In this document: positions 1 through 10,007 of the stretch, in pieces
Position numbering within the stretch: position 1 is the first letter of the stretch
Layout: each line of letters opens with the position of its first letter
NCBI GenBank assembly: GCA_024803745.1
Contig: JANJXV010000043.1
Location: 2,749,501 to 2,813,500, forward strand
From: Megascapheus bottae
Taxonomy: Eukaryota > Chordata > Mammalia > Rodentia > Geomyidae
Reading direction: 5' to 3'
DNA length: 64,000 bases
Program-made: the position numbers and the translations under genes
The notes under the pieces: model-generated
Databases searched by the model: none
Told to the model about the DNA's origin: nothing
The model's input: the letters and a program-made list of their open reading frames with translations, nothing else

Positions 1-795
1 TGACCCCCACCTCCAAACCCCCATGTATTCTTCCTCTCCAACCTGTCTTTTGTGGACATCTGTTTTTACTATTACTACCATCCCCAAGATGCTGGTGAAC
101 ATCCAGACTCAGAGGAAAGACATCTCCTACCCAGAGTGCCTCACTCAGGTGTATTTCATTCTGGTTTTTGTTGCAATGGATAATTTCCTATTGACTGTGA
201 TGGCTTATGACCACTTTGTGGCCATCGGTCACCCATTGAACTACCCGGTTATCATGAACCCTCACTTCTTTGGCCTCCTTGTCCTCGTGTCTTGGCGTCA
301 CATTTTCTGCATCACACTACATCATGTTCTACTGCTGAGGAAATTAACATTCTCCCCGGAACCACCATCCCCCATTTTTTCTGTGAACTAGCTCAGGTTC
401 TCCAGGTGGCCAGCTCTGACACCCTCATCAATGACATCTGGATGTACCTGGCTTTTGTGCTGTTCTGTGTGTTTCCTGCCTTAGGAATCTTCTTCTCTTA
501 CCATCAAATCCTCTCCTCTTTAATGAAGCTGTCCAACACGGCTAGCAAGCACAAAGACTTCTCCACCTGTGGCTCTCACCTCTGCGTGGTCTCCTTGTTC
601 TACGGGACAGGACTTGGGGTGTACCTCAGCTCTGCGGTGTCCTCCTCTGCCCACAGAAGCAAGGTGGCCTAGGTGATGTACACAGTGGTCACCCCCATGC
701 TGAACCCCTTCATCTACAGCCTGAGGAACCAGGACGTGATGGGGGCCCTGGAGAGAATGCCAGGCAGAGTGGTCTCCTGTCTTGGTGGATTGTGA
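1..795 (+). pseudogene. Olfactory receptor pseudogene, family 7-like (5' part outside window)
   Basis: The window opens inside an OR, around TM2 (DPHLQTPMY). Recognisable in order are [15 protein letters not shown] (decayed TM3/IC2 motif), [15 protein letters not shown] TM6 (here [13 protein letters not shown]) and [12 protein letters not shown] (TM7). The wording matches class II OR family 7. Breaks seen: a one-base loss near 30 (PMYSSSPTCL in place of the usual PMYFFLSNL), a frame change between about 340 and 390, and an in-frame TAG at 670-672. The DRY motif reads DHF. It is the paralogue of the OR at 11556-12477, and the shared downstream spacer shows both came from one duplication. Confidently a pseudogene; the exact family-7 member is not determinable here. 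Confidence 0.9.
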
Positions 796-885
796 AGCAC
801 ACGACAGTATAGTCCATTGGAAGTAGGAGGACAAATTGGTGGAATATCAGCATCATTGCTACTTTTCCTTCATTATAGGACTCAG

Positions 886-887
<2 letters not shown>

Positions 888-927
<40 letters not shown>

Positions 928-952
928 TAGACAGACAGATAGATAGATAGAT
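888..952 (+). repeat. (GATA/GACA)n microsatellite
   Basis: Tandem gata and gaca tetranucleotides just after the OR pseudogene. The paralogous spot at 12570-12711 carries a longer, purer GATA tract, so length changed after duplication. Confidence 0.95.
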
Positions 953-1248
953 TTTTCCATCTAGAAAAGACATACTAATTCATGTGTTCCCGGCAAAGCC
1001 CCCTTGCCTTTCTCTGTCAATGTATGGACATCTACATTTCAAAGAAATTTACTTGCTAATCTGAAAAGAACAACTTTTATATTCAGTATGAATTTTCTTA
1101 ATATACCCATTTGGGTAGATGTTGTACAAATTTTCCTGGGCGTTTCTAATTGAACATAGAAAGCACTTATCACAATCCAAGCTTACACAGTGTACCCTTA
1201 AGTTATCCTCCTCTATATTAATTATTCCTACTAAAAACACAAAACAAA

Positions 1249-1390
1249 TTCTTCTTCTTCCTCCTCCACCTCCTCCTCTTCTCCCGCTTATGTTTGTGCT
1301 TGTGCTTGTGCTTCTGCTTCTCCTTCTCCTTCTCCTTCTTATTCTGCTTCTACTTCTGCTTCTTCCACTTCCTCTTCATCTTCTCCTACA
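1249..1390 (+). repeat. Polypyrimidine (TTC/CTT/CTC)n tract
   Basis: About 140 bases almost entirely C and T on this strand, built from ttc, ctt, ctcc and cttgtg steps. The paralogue is at 13010-13135. Reading frames through it (runs of L and P) are artefacts of the repeat. Confidence 0.9.
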
Positions 1391-1999
1391 ACCCTGGGAC
1401 TTGAATTCAGTGCCTCTTGCTGTCCTTGTTCATTTTTGGTCAGAGTCATTCCTCTGTTATTTGAGACACATCTACACAATCCCCAGTAGAGAGAGCTAAT
1501 CAGAGATGAGACTCTCAGACTTTAGCCTGTGCTGGCTTTAAACCCCAGTCCTCAGATCTCAGCCTGGGTTGACATATGTCAGGTCCACCACTTGGCAAGA
1601 CAAATGACTTTATTTTTTACTTAGCAGAAACAGAATAAACCCATACAGGAATCCAAATAAAATCCCAACACTTTCAGAAGAGCAGTTATGGCCTTACATG
1701 TGAGATTTTTGTTTAAGTTTGAGGGCATTTCTTTTTTCTTTTCTTTTTTTTTTTTTACTAATTTCTCTTTCCACTCAAGTATGAACTTGTTTCCATGATA
1801 GCTATACTAAGTGACATCCTCAGATAACAGTATCTGAGCATGCCTGTTTCTTCTCAACCTCACCAGAATTGGTGTTATAGATTTCCTTCAGCATTGACAT
1901 AATACAGGATCAGAGAGATTTATGTATTCTATGTAGTTAAGAGGTTGACTATTTCTTCATGGATTTCTTTATGGCCATTTTTACCTCTATTAAAGATTG

Positions 2000-2245
2000 C
2001 CTTAGCAGGGAGCAGTAGCTTACACCTGTAATTCTAGCTACTCAGGAGGCTGAGATTTGAAGATCACAGTTCAAACCCAACCCGGACACTATAGTCTTTG
2101 AGAGTCTTATCTCCAGTTAACCAATACAAAACCAGAAGTGGTACTGTGACTCAAGGGGTAGGGCAGTAGGCTTGAGCTGGAGAGTTCAAGAATAGCAACC
2201 AGGCCCAGAGATCAAGCCCCATGACCAAACAAAAAATAAATGAGT
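2000..2245 (+). mobile_element. SINE, 7SL-like head with Geo-type right half
   Basis: The head has the 7SL/Alu-like text 'cacctgtaattctagctac' and 'aggaggctgagat'. The right half has 'gaagtggtactgtgactcaag' style Geo text and ends 'atcaagcccc' before an A-rich tail. The duplicate is at 13750-13990. Confidence 0.85.
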
Positions 2246-2559
2246 GACTAAATAAACATTATCTTATCAATCTTTTTCGTCATTGGAAAGTCAACTTAAT
2301 TGTGGACCTTTAATATTTGGTGTTGAGAGGTCTTTCTTCATCTTCTGTGCCTGGATGACATGGTAAGTCAACATCCCACACAATTCTTTCATTCTAATAA
2401 GCGGTTCCAGTGTTCTGAATAGTTTTGATTTGCTGCAATCTCTTTTCTCAATTTATCATCCTATTTAATAAAATATTACAGAACTTTCCAGAAAGGACTA
2501 GTCTATGCTACTTCTTCAATTATGTCCTCTAGGATTTCCTCTCTCATTTGAGCTTCAGG

Positions 2560-2690
2560 TCTTACAGGCTGAGATGTGAGGATGGCTATTCAAAACCAGT
2601 TTGGGCAGGAAAGTCTGTGACACTCTAATCTCTACCCATAAAACTGTGGAAGTAAGATGGGCCTGAATTCACCCTGCCACTCACTACTGT
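2560..2690 (+). mobile_element. SINE fragment
   Basis: Middle portion only: 'caggctgagatgtgaggatgg', then 'gggcaggaaagtctgtgacact' and 'aactgtggaagtaagatg', all common to the 7SL-like/Geo SINEs here. Both ends are eroded. Duplicate at about 14310-14415. Confidence 0.55.
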
Positions 2691-2815
2691 GTCCCAGACA
2701 CAGCATTCCATCAAGAGAAAGAAAAATGTGCATCTAAATTGGAAAAATATCCCAGAATGTCACTGTGTGTACAAGATGTGACCTCCACTGAAGGAACACC
2801 AAAATTCAGTTCTAG

Positions 2816-3030
2816 TGCCAGTGGCTCAAGCCTGAACCGCCAGCTACTCCACAGGCTGAGATCTGAGAGTGGAAGCCCACTGTCATCCTGGCCAGGAAAA
2901 CCTCCAGAACATTATTTCCAGTTCAATAGGCACACGACAGAAATGGAATGGTGGCAGAAGAGGTAAAGCACCAACCTTGAGTACAAAAGGTTTGAAAGAA
3001 TGCCCAGGCCCTGAAATCCTGGTCCAGAAC
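2816..3030 (+). mobile_element. SINE (7SL-like/Geo), diverged
   Basis: Head 'gccagtggctcaagcctgaa' and 'ccacaggctgagatctgag'; right half 'ggtaaagcaccaaccttgag' and 'caggccctgaaatcctgg'. Its 3' tail runs directly into a (CA)n tract. Duplicate at 14565-14780. Confidence 0.8.
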
Positions 3031-3031
3031 C

Positions 3032-3089
<58 letters not shown>
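3031..3089 (+). repeat. (CA)n microsatellite at SINE tail
   Basis: About 29 CA units starting at the 3' end of the preceding SINE. Confidence 0.97.
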
Positions 3090-3093
<4 letters not shown>

Positions 3094-3161
3094 CCATCTT
3101 TCAATAGGATCCGGAGGGGATCATATATTCCTGTGTTTATTTAGGGGATTTCATTTCTTTT

Positions 3162-3163
<2 letters not shown>

Positions 3164-3197
<34 letters not shown>

Positions 3198-3239
3198 TGT
3201 GTGTGTCTGTGTGTCTGTGTGTGTCTGTGTGTGTGTGTT
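3164..3239 (+). repeat. (TG)n microsatellite with TC interruptions
   Basis: TG units with regular 'tgtc' variants, abutting the 3' end of the minus-strand SINE at 3240-3466. It faces the (CA)n tract 75 bases away. Confidence 0.95.
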
Positions 3240-3466
3240 GCTTGTGCAGCTTGAACTCAGAGCATGGGCATTATCCAAGACTGTTTTTACTCAAGGATTC
3301 TGCTCTTCTGCTTGACCCACAGCTCCATTCTTCCTTTTTAGCCGTTCATTGAAGAGAAGACTCTACAGACTTTTCTGCCCCACTGGCTTCTAACTCTAAA
3401 TCCTCACATCTCAGCCTCCTAAGTAATTAGGAATACAAGCCTGAGCCAGCAGCATCAAACTGAGAT
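3240..3466 (-). mobile_element. SINE (7SL-like/Geo), minus strand
   Basis: Read on the plus strand: 'gcttgaactcagagcatggg', 'ctgcttgacccacagctcc', 'ctcacatctcagcctcctaa', the reversed right half followed by the reversed 7SL-like head. Duplicate at 14956-15180. Confidence 0.8.
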
Positions 3467-3488
3467 TGTTTTCTTTTTCCTTTTTCTC

Positions 3489-3726
3489 TGTATTTTTTTG
3501 TGGGTCTTTGCATTTGGATTCTGAGCGTGGGTGCTGTCCCTGAGCTCTTCAGCTCAACACTACCGCCCTACTCCTTGAGCCACAGACCCATTTCTGGGCT
3601 TCTGGTGGTTAATTGGAGATAAGAGACACGTGGTGCTAAGTGCCTGGGCTGGTTTTGAACCAAGATCCTCAGATCTCAGCTTCCTGAGTAGCTAGGATAA
3701 CAGGAGTGAGACACTATGTCTGGCAG
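3489..3726 (-). mobile_element. SINE (7SL-like/Geo), minus strand
   Basis: Carries 'actccttgagccacagacc', 'ggttaattggagataagag', 'cctcagatctcagcttcctg' and 'agtagctaggataacag'. Duplicate at 15216-15450. Confidence 0.85.
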
Positions 3727-5004
3727 TGTTTTCTAAGCTTGACTTCATAGAAATCCAGCAATTGGGCCGAGTGGGTCAGTAACAGAAGGTTAGGAAATTG
3801 GGGCTGATATGAGAGAAATGAAGATAAGAAAATACAAATTTCCAGTTGACCAGGGAGGATACACTCATTAAATAATAAATAAATGATCATACATTGATTA
3901 AATCCACTGAACAGGGCACTGAGCTATTTTTTGTGATATTCTGAGTGGATATTAAGCGTAACCTATATGAGGTAACAAATACAATTTTATAGGTTGCTGG
4001 GTGTCTCAGTGTGCTGCTGACCAAACAAAACATGGGATTTTTATCTATAACTTCCAAGTATAAGACACTATTAAATAATGAATGAAAATCAAGAAATTGT
4101 TTTTCCCTGGAGAGAACAAGTTATCTATATTACATGACCAAAGATGCTTCAAGGCAGATGCCAAATAGACATGGCTCCAGAGTTTTAGTTCCTGTAGACA
4201 TTAATAGTTCCTTTGAGAATTCATTATTATCTTTTTTACCAAAACAAAAGGAAGAAAACAAAAGAAACTGTGTTCCCCTAGGAATAAATTAATTCCCTCA
4301 CCCTGTAACAGCCTACAATAATGCAAGAAATTAAACTAAATCTGTTTATCCATGATGTCATCTTCACTTTAACTCATGGGAACAAAATGGTTTGAAGACT
4401 GGAAAGACATTTCATTTCATAAAGACAATTATTTCATGAAAGGCAATTCATTTCATGAGATCTTAGTACATTCATCGATTGAGTTGCAAGAAACTTCACA
4501 AGCTTCTGACTCCCTTCTCTGACTCCAGTCTCCGTGAAAACCCAGCCAACAAACTTCTAAGGAGGAGTTGGGGAGATAAGAAATCTTCAGTGATAACCAA
4601 ACAGAGAGCCATGATAGCCTGGTAAAGACAGGGGAAATGTAAATTTATGACCAGCAAGGGAAAACAAGACAAAAAGAAGATGGGGTGAGTAGCAGGCAAT
4701 CCTCTGGAATAGTGAGGATGGGAAGGGCCAGAAATGAGCTCACATCTGCAGGTGAGGTCCCAGAATGCCAAGGAACTTGGAGTTCAGGCTTTGTGAACTC
4801 TGAATTCCCTTCTTTATCTCACTTTTTGCAACATAGAGCGTCTTCTTCATGAAGTTCCTTTCTGGAAGGTTTCTCGCTTTTCTTCACTGTTTCCCAATAA
4901 TCAGGGTTATCTGTCAGCTTTGCTACATCTCATTATATATTTGTTAATCACCGCTAAAGTTCCGTTGTACACCAGGTATTGTCTCTTGGGTTCCAGGCGA
5001 GGGA
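3727..5004 (+). other. Non-coding spacer, no gene seen; re-duplicated in copy B
   Basis: AT-rich sequence with no convincing reading frame. Parts of it occur three times in the window: about 3780-4230 (again at 15480-15945 and 19345-19750) and about 4820-4920 (again at 19240-19345 and 20335-20450). Confidence 0.75.
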
Positions 5005-5215
5005 TTCCTGTGCGTGTCTGTGTGTGCAGGCCTGGGCTTGAACTCTCACCCTGGCACTTGACCTGCGGCTCCACTTAGAGCTTTTTCTGTCATTCTTTGG
5101 AATAAGGGTCTCATAGACTTTCCTGCCCAGGTTGGCTTTGAACTGCCATTGTCAGATCTCAGACTCCTGAGCAATGATGATAACAGAGATGAACCTCTAG
5201 TGTCAGCTTTGCTTG
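5005..5215 (-). mobile_element. SINE (7SL-like/Geo), minus strand
   Basis: Has 'gggcttgaactctcaccctg', 'gtctcatagactttcctgcc' and 'tcagatctcagactcctgag'. The TG-rich run 'tgtgtctgtgtgtgcagg' sits at its tail end. Duplicate at 20641-20870. Confidence 0.75.
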
Positions 5216-5349
5216 GAATTTTTTTTCTTATACTCTCCCATATTTTTCTTGCTTATTCTACTGAAAATGTAAGTTTTGTTTCCCAATAGTGTCCATAACA
5301 AAATCTAGCCAACAACGGAATTATTAATAAGGAAGAATTCCCCTTCGTT

Positions 5350-5360
5350 TGTGTGTGTGT

Positions 5361-5391
<31 letters not shown>

Positions 5392-5420
5392 ATGTGTGTG
5401 TATGTGTGTGTGTGTGTGCC
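5350..5420 (+). repeat. (TG)n microsatellite
   Basis: Interrupted TG run directly before the tail end of the SINE that begins at 5428. Confidence 0.93.
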
Positions 5421-5427
5421 CGCATGT

Positions 5428-5518
5428 ACATGTGGCAGTCGTGGGGCTTGAACTGTGGGTCTGGGCACTGTCCCTGAGTTTCTGAGCAATACCAAGTGAA
5501 CTTCAGCTCACGTGTGAT
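5428..5518 (+). repeat. Long direct repeat, left copy (91 bp)
   Basis: Begins 'acatgtggcagtcgtgggg' and ends 'cagctcacgtgtgat'. It matches 6358-6448 with one difference by eye ('gtgggtctggg' against 'gtggatctggg'). Interpreted as target-site duplication of the element between. Confidence 0.85.
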
Positions 5519-6357
5519 TTTTTTTTAATTACAGAATTTATTAACATTGATTTTTACATCATTTTCAAATGCCATGTTTATCAAACAAGTACACAAGAAG
5601 GTAATCTCTATGTACAATCACTGGAGGAACAATTTTTTTAGCTGAGGAATGGAGCCCAGTTTTAGTAGCAACTTTGGTAAGATGTGGGGAATGTCAAAAA
5701 GGTATCTTGTTCCAGGCACTGTGTTGATTAGGCCTGGAGTGGACGGGCGCTGGCCGACTCCTATAATCCTAGTTACTCAGTGGGCTTGAGATCTGAGAAA
5801 CACAGTTTAAACCAGTCCAGGGAAGAAAGACTGTGAGGTTCATACTGCCAATTAATCACCAGAAAGCTGGAAGGGAAACTGTGGCTCAAGTGACAAGAGT
5901 GTCAGCACAGGGCAGAAGAAGCTAAGTCCCAGTATCTAGAACCCGAGTCTAAGCCCCAGTACTGGCACAATACAACCAACCAACATTCACAAACAACAAA
6001 ATCCACATTTGTGTATATTTCATCAACCTTTTGTGCATTTGGCTCAATTCTGAGAAAGAAGCTGAAGGATTATTTCACAGGTCATATCTGACTTCGCTTT
6101 TTCTAAGTTATGTTCTTTTGGGAGGGAACCTCAGGTTGAAATGAAACAATTCAAACTCCCCATCCCCAAATGTATAAATGGAGGAAAAACATACAATGAC
6201 CAAGAACTGAATCCCAAGAAACATGCCCTTAGAATGCTACCAAATTCATGGAACAGGTAAGTGGTGTGTCCACACTGGGCCCTTGGCTGTCCCTTGGCCA
6301 CTTGCTTTTCTGGTTCAACTCCTCCCTTCTCCTCCTTCCAAGGTAGGGTTTTCTCTC
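5519..6357 (-). pseudogene. Retrocopy of an unidentified transcript (3' UTR-like), minus strand
   Basis: On the plus strand the segment begins with a T run, then 'aattacagaatttattaac'. On the minus strand that is AATAAA about 15 bases before a poly(A) tail. It is flanked by a 91-bp direct repeat and is missing from the paralogous site near 21060, so it was inserted into copy A after duplication. It contains a plus-strand SINE at 5735-5972. I see no protein-like frame; it looks like a 3' untranslated region and I do not recognise the source gene. Confidence 0.65.
5735..5972 (+). mobile_element. SINE (7SL-like/Geo) within the retrocopy
   Basis: Has 'cctataatcctagttactc', 'ttgagatctgagaaacac', 'ggctcaagtgacaagagtg' and 'taagccccagtactggcac'. 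It was either present in the source transcript in antisense or inserted later. Confidence 0.8.
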
Positions 6358-6448
6358 ACATGTGGCAGTCGTGGGGCTTGAACTGTGGATCTGGGCACTG
6401 TCCCTGAGTTTCTGAGCAATACCAAGTGAACTTCAGCTCACGTGTGAT
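6358..6448 (+). repeat. Long direct repeat, right copy (91 bp)
   Basis: Second copy of 5428-5518, one mismatch. After it the SINE continues ('tttttggtgattaattagg') as in the uninterrupted paralogue. Confidence 0.85.
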
Positions 6449-6864
6449 TTTTTGGTGATTAATTAGGAATGAGAATCTCATGGACTTCCCTGCCTGAGCT
6501 GGCTTCACACCCTGATCCTTCAATTGCAGCCTCCTAGTAGCTAGAATGCCAGCTGTGAGCCACTGGCACCAAACTTCCCTCACCTAATTTTGCACATACA
6601 CACTGTCTTCTGTGTGTAAAGAATGGTTTTCTATGTATACCAACTGGAAAAGGGGGTTTTTCTGTGGTATTTCCATACAGGCATATATTGTATTTTGATC
6701 AAAATAAACTTGATTGTAGCTCTTTCTTTGGCCTGTAATCTGTGTGCCTGATTTCAAAAGCGTTTAGTGGATATTATCTTCATCTTCACACATATTCTTT
6801 ATTACTCAATCCCACCATTCCTCGTTCTCTCTCAGGATTATACCCATAAACATTTACACTCATG

Positions 6865-6901
6865 ATAGATAGATGGACAGACAGACAGACAGCCAGATAG
6901 A
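6865..6901 (+). repeat. (GATA/GACA)n microsatellite
   Basis: Short tract of gata then gaca units. The paralogous region 21488-21900 is a much longer degenerate version. Confidence 0.85.
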
Positions 6902-7017
6902 GCATTGAACATATGAATCAAATTCATCCTATCTATTATTGCATAATGCATTATTTCTGCTGTTTTCTGCATACTACGTTCCTGCTCCAGAGCATGAAAT
7001 CTCACACATGTGTTGTA

Positions 7018-7078
<61 letters not shown>
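7018..7078 (+). repeat. (TG)n microsatellite
   Basis: About 30 uninterrupted TG units ending at the tail of the minus-strand SINE at 7079. Paralogue at 22472-22529. Confidence 0.97.
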
Positions 7079-7262
7079 AGTCCTGGGATTTAAACTCAGT
7101 ATCCCTGAGACTTGTTAGCCAAGGCCACAGCTCCAACACTTCCATTTTTTGGTGCTTCAAATTGGAGTTGAGAGTTTCACAGACTTTCATGCCTAGGCTG
7201 GCACCGAACCATGAACCTCAGATCTCAACCTCCTGAGCAGCTAGCATGACAGACATAAGCCA
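7079..7262 (-). mobile_element. SINE (7SL-like/Geo), minus strand
   Basis: Contains 'tcagtcctgggatttaaac', 'gagtttcacagactttcatg' and 'cctcagatctcaacctcctg'. Paralogue at 22530-22736. Confidence 0.8.
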
Positions 7263-7968
7263 AAGGTGGTTTCCTCAATGTATTGTGTGTTTGCGATATG
7301 ATGTTGCTTTCTCCTCTGGCACTCTCTTCTTTATTTGCTCATATTTTAGAAGGATTTCTCTGTCAGGAGGCATCCACAGTCATGTTGACCAGCCATGCTA
7401 TATTCCATCCACACAGATAACAGATGTGTCGTGTTGAGAACAGCTCAGCCCACGAACGCTGCCTGGGCTCCAGGCGATGTTGCTGAATGACATCCGGGAA
7501 CTCCATGTACAGCGATCTTCCCCACAAATGCTCCCATTCCTGAGATAGATGCTCACTCCATGGCCTGCAGACAACAATAGGACGACTCCACGGTGTTGGC
7601 CTTTCATGTCTCTTCTCACGTGGTCCACATTCACCCAACTCCACAAGAAGTAACATATTCATAACCTGGGAGTTGAAAGCACTTTCTGACTGTGGAGGTG
7701 AGGGGAAGAGATGGGCAGATGAATGGAGAAAGGAAGGGTGGGCAAATGCAATCCTAAAACTCAATGTACAAATGTGAAACTAGAACTGGGTAAACTGAGG
7801 GATGGAAGGGGCTGGGAGTCACAGACCATGATGGGATGACAATATACTCACAAGTCCTATGTTGAATTGAAAGCCCTGACTACAACTACTTACAAATAAC
7901 TTCAAACACAACCATGTGAGCGTTCACTGAATTTTTGTTTACTTGTCCCAAGGAGAACAGCCAGGAGT
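7263..7968 (+). other. Spacer upstream of the 7969 OR; no gene seen
   Basis: Homologous to about 23273-23840 (shared 'acaaatgctcccattcctg' and 'gctccatggcctgcagac'). Reading frames here show no family resemblance. 'ttgtttacttgtcccaag' followed by 'gagaacag' at about 7936-7961 could be the splice acceptor of the OR coding exon, but this is only a resemblance. Confidence 0.6.
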
Positions 7969-9066
7969 ATGACAGCAAAAAACCTCACAAGGGAATCACC
8001 ATTCCTCCTCCTGGGCCTCTCAGATGACCCTCAACTCCAGCCCCTGATCTTTGGGCCCTTCCTGTCAATGTACCTGATCACTGTGCTCGGAAATCTGCTC
8101 ATCATCCTGGCCATCACTTCTGACCCCCACCTCCACACCCCCATGTACTTCTTCCTCTCCAACCTGTCTTTTGTGGACATCTGCTTCACCTCCACAACTA
8201 TCCCCAAGATCCTGGTGAACACCCAGACCCAGAGGAAAGACATCTCCTACCCAGAGTGCCTCACTCAGGTGTATTTCTTCATGATTTTTGGTGGAATGGA
8301 CAATTTCCTATTGACTGTGATGGCTTATGACCGTTCTGTGGCCATCTGCCACCCACTGAACTACCCGGTGATCATGAACCCTCACCTCTGTGGCCTGCTG
8401 GTCCTGGCGTCTTGGCTGGTCATGTTCTGTGTCTCCATGCTCCATATCCTGCTCCTGGTTCGCCTGACCTTCTCCGTGGGTACCAAGATCCCCCATTTCT
8501 TCTGTGAACTGGTTCAGCTTCTCTAGGTGGCCAGCTCCGATGCCCTGGTGAACACCATCTGTCTCTATGTGGTGACTGCCCTGGTTTGTGCATTTCCTGC
8601 CACTGGGATCATGTTCTCTTACTGTCAGATCCTCTCCTCTTTAATGAAGCTGTCCAACACTGCTAGCAAGCACAAAGCCTTCTCCACCTGTGGCTCTCAC
8701 CTCTGTGTGGTTGCCTTGTTCTACAGCACAGGCTTTGGGGTGTACCTCAGTTCGGCTGTATCTCTTTCTCCCAGATTCGGGGCCGTGGCCTCGATGATGT
8801 ACACAGTGGTCACCCCTATGCTGAACCCCTTCATCTACAGCCTGAGGAACCAGGATGTGATAGGGGCACTGGGGAGACTCCTGCGCAGAGCTCTGCCTTG
8901 TCCCAAATGGATTCCTGACCCCAAATTAAGTGGGCACCACAAACCATCAGGAAAAAGCTGTGAGTTCTCCTATCCTGGCCCTGAATATGTTTATGTGTCT
9001 GTGTCTGTGTCTGTGTCTGTGTCTGTGTCTGTCTGTGCGTGTGTCTGTGTGGCAACTGAAGCTTGA
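7969..9066 (+). pseudogene. Olfactory receptor, family 7-like, single nonsense codon
   Basis: A full-length seven-helix odorant receptor frame broken only by TAG at 8524-8526. Start ATG 7969, with N-glycosylation motif NLT at residues 5-7. Then GNLLIILA (TM1), [16 protein letters not shown] (TM2), [15 protein letters not shown] (TM3/IC2, with S for the usual Y of DRY), [13 protein letters not shown] (TM6) and [12 protein letters not shown] (TM7). The stop falls at residue 186, in extracellular loop 2, where the paralogues have CAG. The usual C-terminus is also lost: a one-base gain near 8906 puts the ancestral stop out of frame, and the frame runs on through a (TGTCTG)n tract to a TGA at 9064-9066 inside a SINE, adding about 45 residues. 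ORs are odorant-sensing G-protein-coupled receptors of olfactory neurons. As sequenced it cannot give a full receptor; a segregating or very recent pseudogene is possible. Confidence 0.92.
8995..9050 (+). repeat. (TGTCTG)n microsatellite in the extended OR tail
   Basis: Hexamer-like tgtctg repeats at the tail of the minus-strand SINE at 9051. It is read in the OR frame as alternating V and S. Confidence 0.92.
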
Positions 9067-9275
9067 ACTCAGGGCACTTTTCTCTCTCATATAGCTATTT
9101 CACTGAAGGCTGGCACTCTGCCACTTGAGAAATATCTGTACTTGTGGATCTTGCTGGACAGCTGGACATAAGAAGCCCTAAGAATTGTTCGGCCATGATA
9201 ACTTTGAACTGAGATCCTCAGATCTCAGCTTCTTGGGGAGCTAGGACTGCAGATGTGAGCCACTGGTGTCTGACT
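9051..9275 (-). mobile_element. SINE (7SL-like/Geo), minus strand
   Basis: Has 'aagcttgaactcagggcac', 'gctggcactctgccacttg', 'gatcctcagatctcagcttc' and 'gatgtgagccactggtgtc'. Confidence 0.82.
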
Positions 9276-9675
9276 GTCTAGGCTCTTTCACCGCTGTAAA
9301 TGTCTTCTTTCATTGATTGTTTTAGTTCCCAAAATACGTCTGACTCCACTTGGATATATGTGTGTTTGTTACTCTCAGTTACTTCCTCCATCATTCCTTT
9401 GAAACTTTTCTTACCTGTAGACTGATTTAAGGGTCAGCTTTGTTCAGTTTTTTCTGAGACTTCTAATTTGACATCCAGAACATTTTTATTCACCAACAAT
9501 ACTGAGACGGTTTCTGAGAAAATCATCTTGCTGAATAATTCAGTCCTGTCACTTAAAATAGTTAATACCTTGGATCTACACAAGTGACAAAAGGAAAATC
9601 CTAACCAATCAAGACGGGTGCTTGTTTTACATCTATAACATTTTTTCATCTGGAAAGCTTTCCTTGAACTAATTA
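9276..9675 (+). other. No gene or repeat recognised
   Basis: AT-rich non-coding sequence between SINEs. Nothing supportable. Confidence 0.6.
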
Positions 9676-9872
9676 TTCCTGGGGCTGGAACTCAGGGCGT
9701 GGGCACTGTCCTTGGGGTTTTTCCTCAAGGTTAGTGCTCTACTACTTGAGCCACAGTAAGACTCTTGACCTTTCTATATGTGTGGTACTGAGGAATCGAA
9801 TCCAGGTCTTCATGCATCCTAGCAAGCACTCTAACACTAGGCAAAACTCCTGACCCCTGAACTAGTTATTCT
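9676..9872 (-). mobile_element. IDL-Geo SINE, minus strand
   Basis: Right half reversed ('ggggctggaactcagggcg', 'actacttgagccacagtaag'). Then the reversed ID-like half with 'gtgtggtactgaggaatcga' and 'cttcatgcatcctagcaagc', that is, the tRNA-Ala-like B box region. Confidence 0.85.
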
Positions 9873-10007
9873 TACTAAGCCAATTTCTCGATGGAGGAGA
9901 CAGTTTAGAATGCACAATAACCAGACACCTGACACTGCACCCAGAGGCCAAACCCTGGCTCTCCTGCCTTTTTTTTCTTTTTCTTTCTTTTTCTTTCCTT
10001 TTTTTCC

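Larger units (their letters stand above)
5428..6577 (-). mobile_element. SINE (minus strand) split by a retrocopy
   Basis: Geo-type right half at 5428-5518 (again at 6358-6448) and 7SL-like head at 6449-6577 ('gagaatctcatggacttccc', 'gcctcctagtagctagaatg'). The paralogue at 21009-21215 is continuous, so the split in copy A is secondary. Confidence 0.8.
1..7890 (+). repeat. Tandem segmental duplication, copy A
   Basis: Position 1 aligns with about 11693, 1561 with about 13307, 3780 with about 15480, and 7480 with about 23380. Copy A runs from the OR at the window start through the SINE/microsatellite spacer to just before the OR at 7969, and it probably extends left of the window. It lacks the L1 insertions at 15950-19190 and 22737-23272 of copy B, so it gives the empty-site state for both. 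Confidence 0.85.

Noticed and set aside
2883..3352. Open frames of alternating Cys/Val or His/Thr
   Set aside because: They are translations of (TG)n and (CA)n tracts and have no coding meaning. The same holds for those near 5253, 7024, 14560, 14759 and 20371.
7363..7764. 133-codon minus-strand frame
   Set aside because: Not conserved in the paralogous copy at 23400-23650, and no domain recognised.
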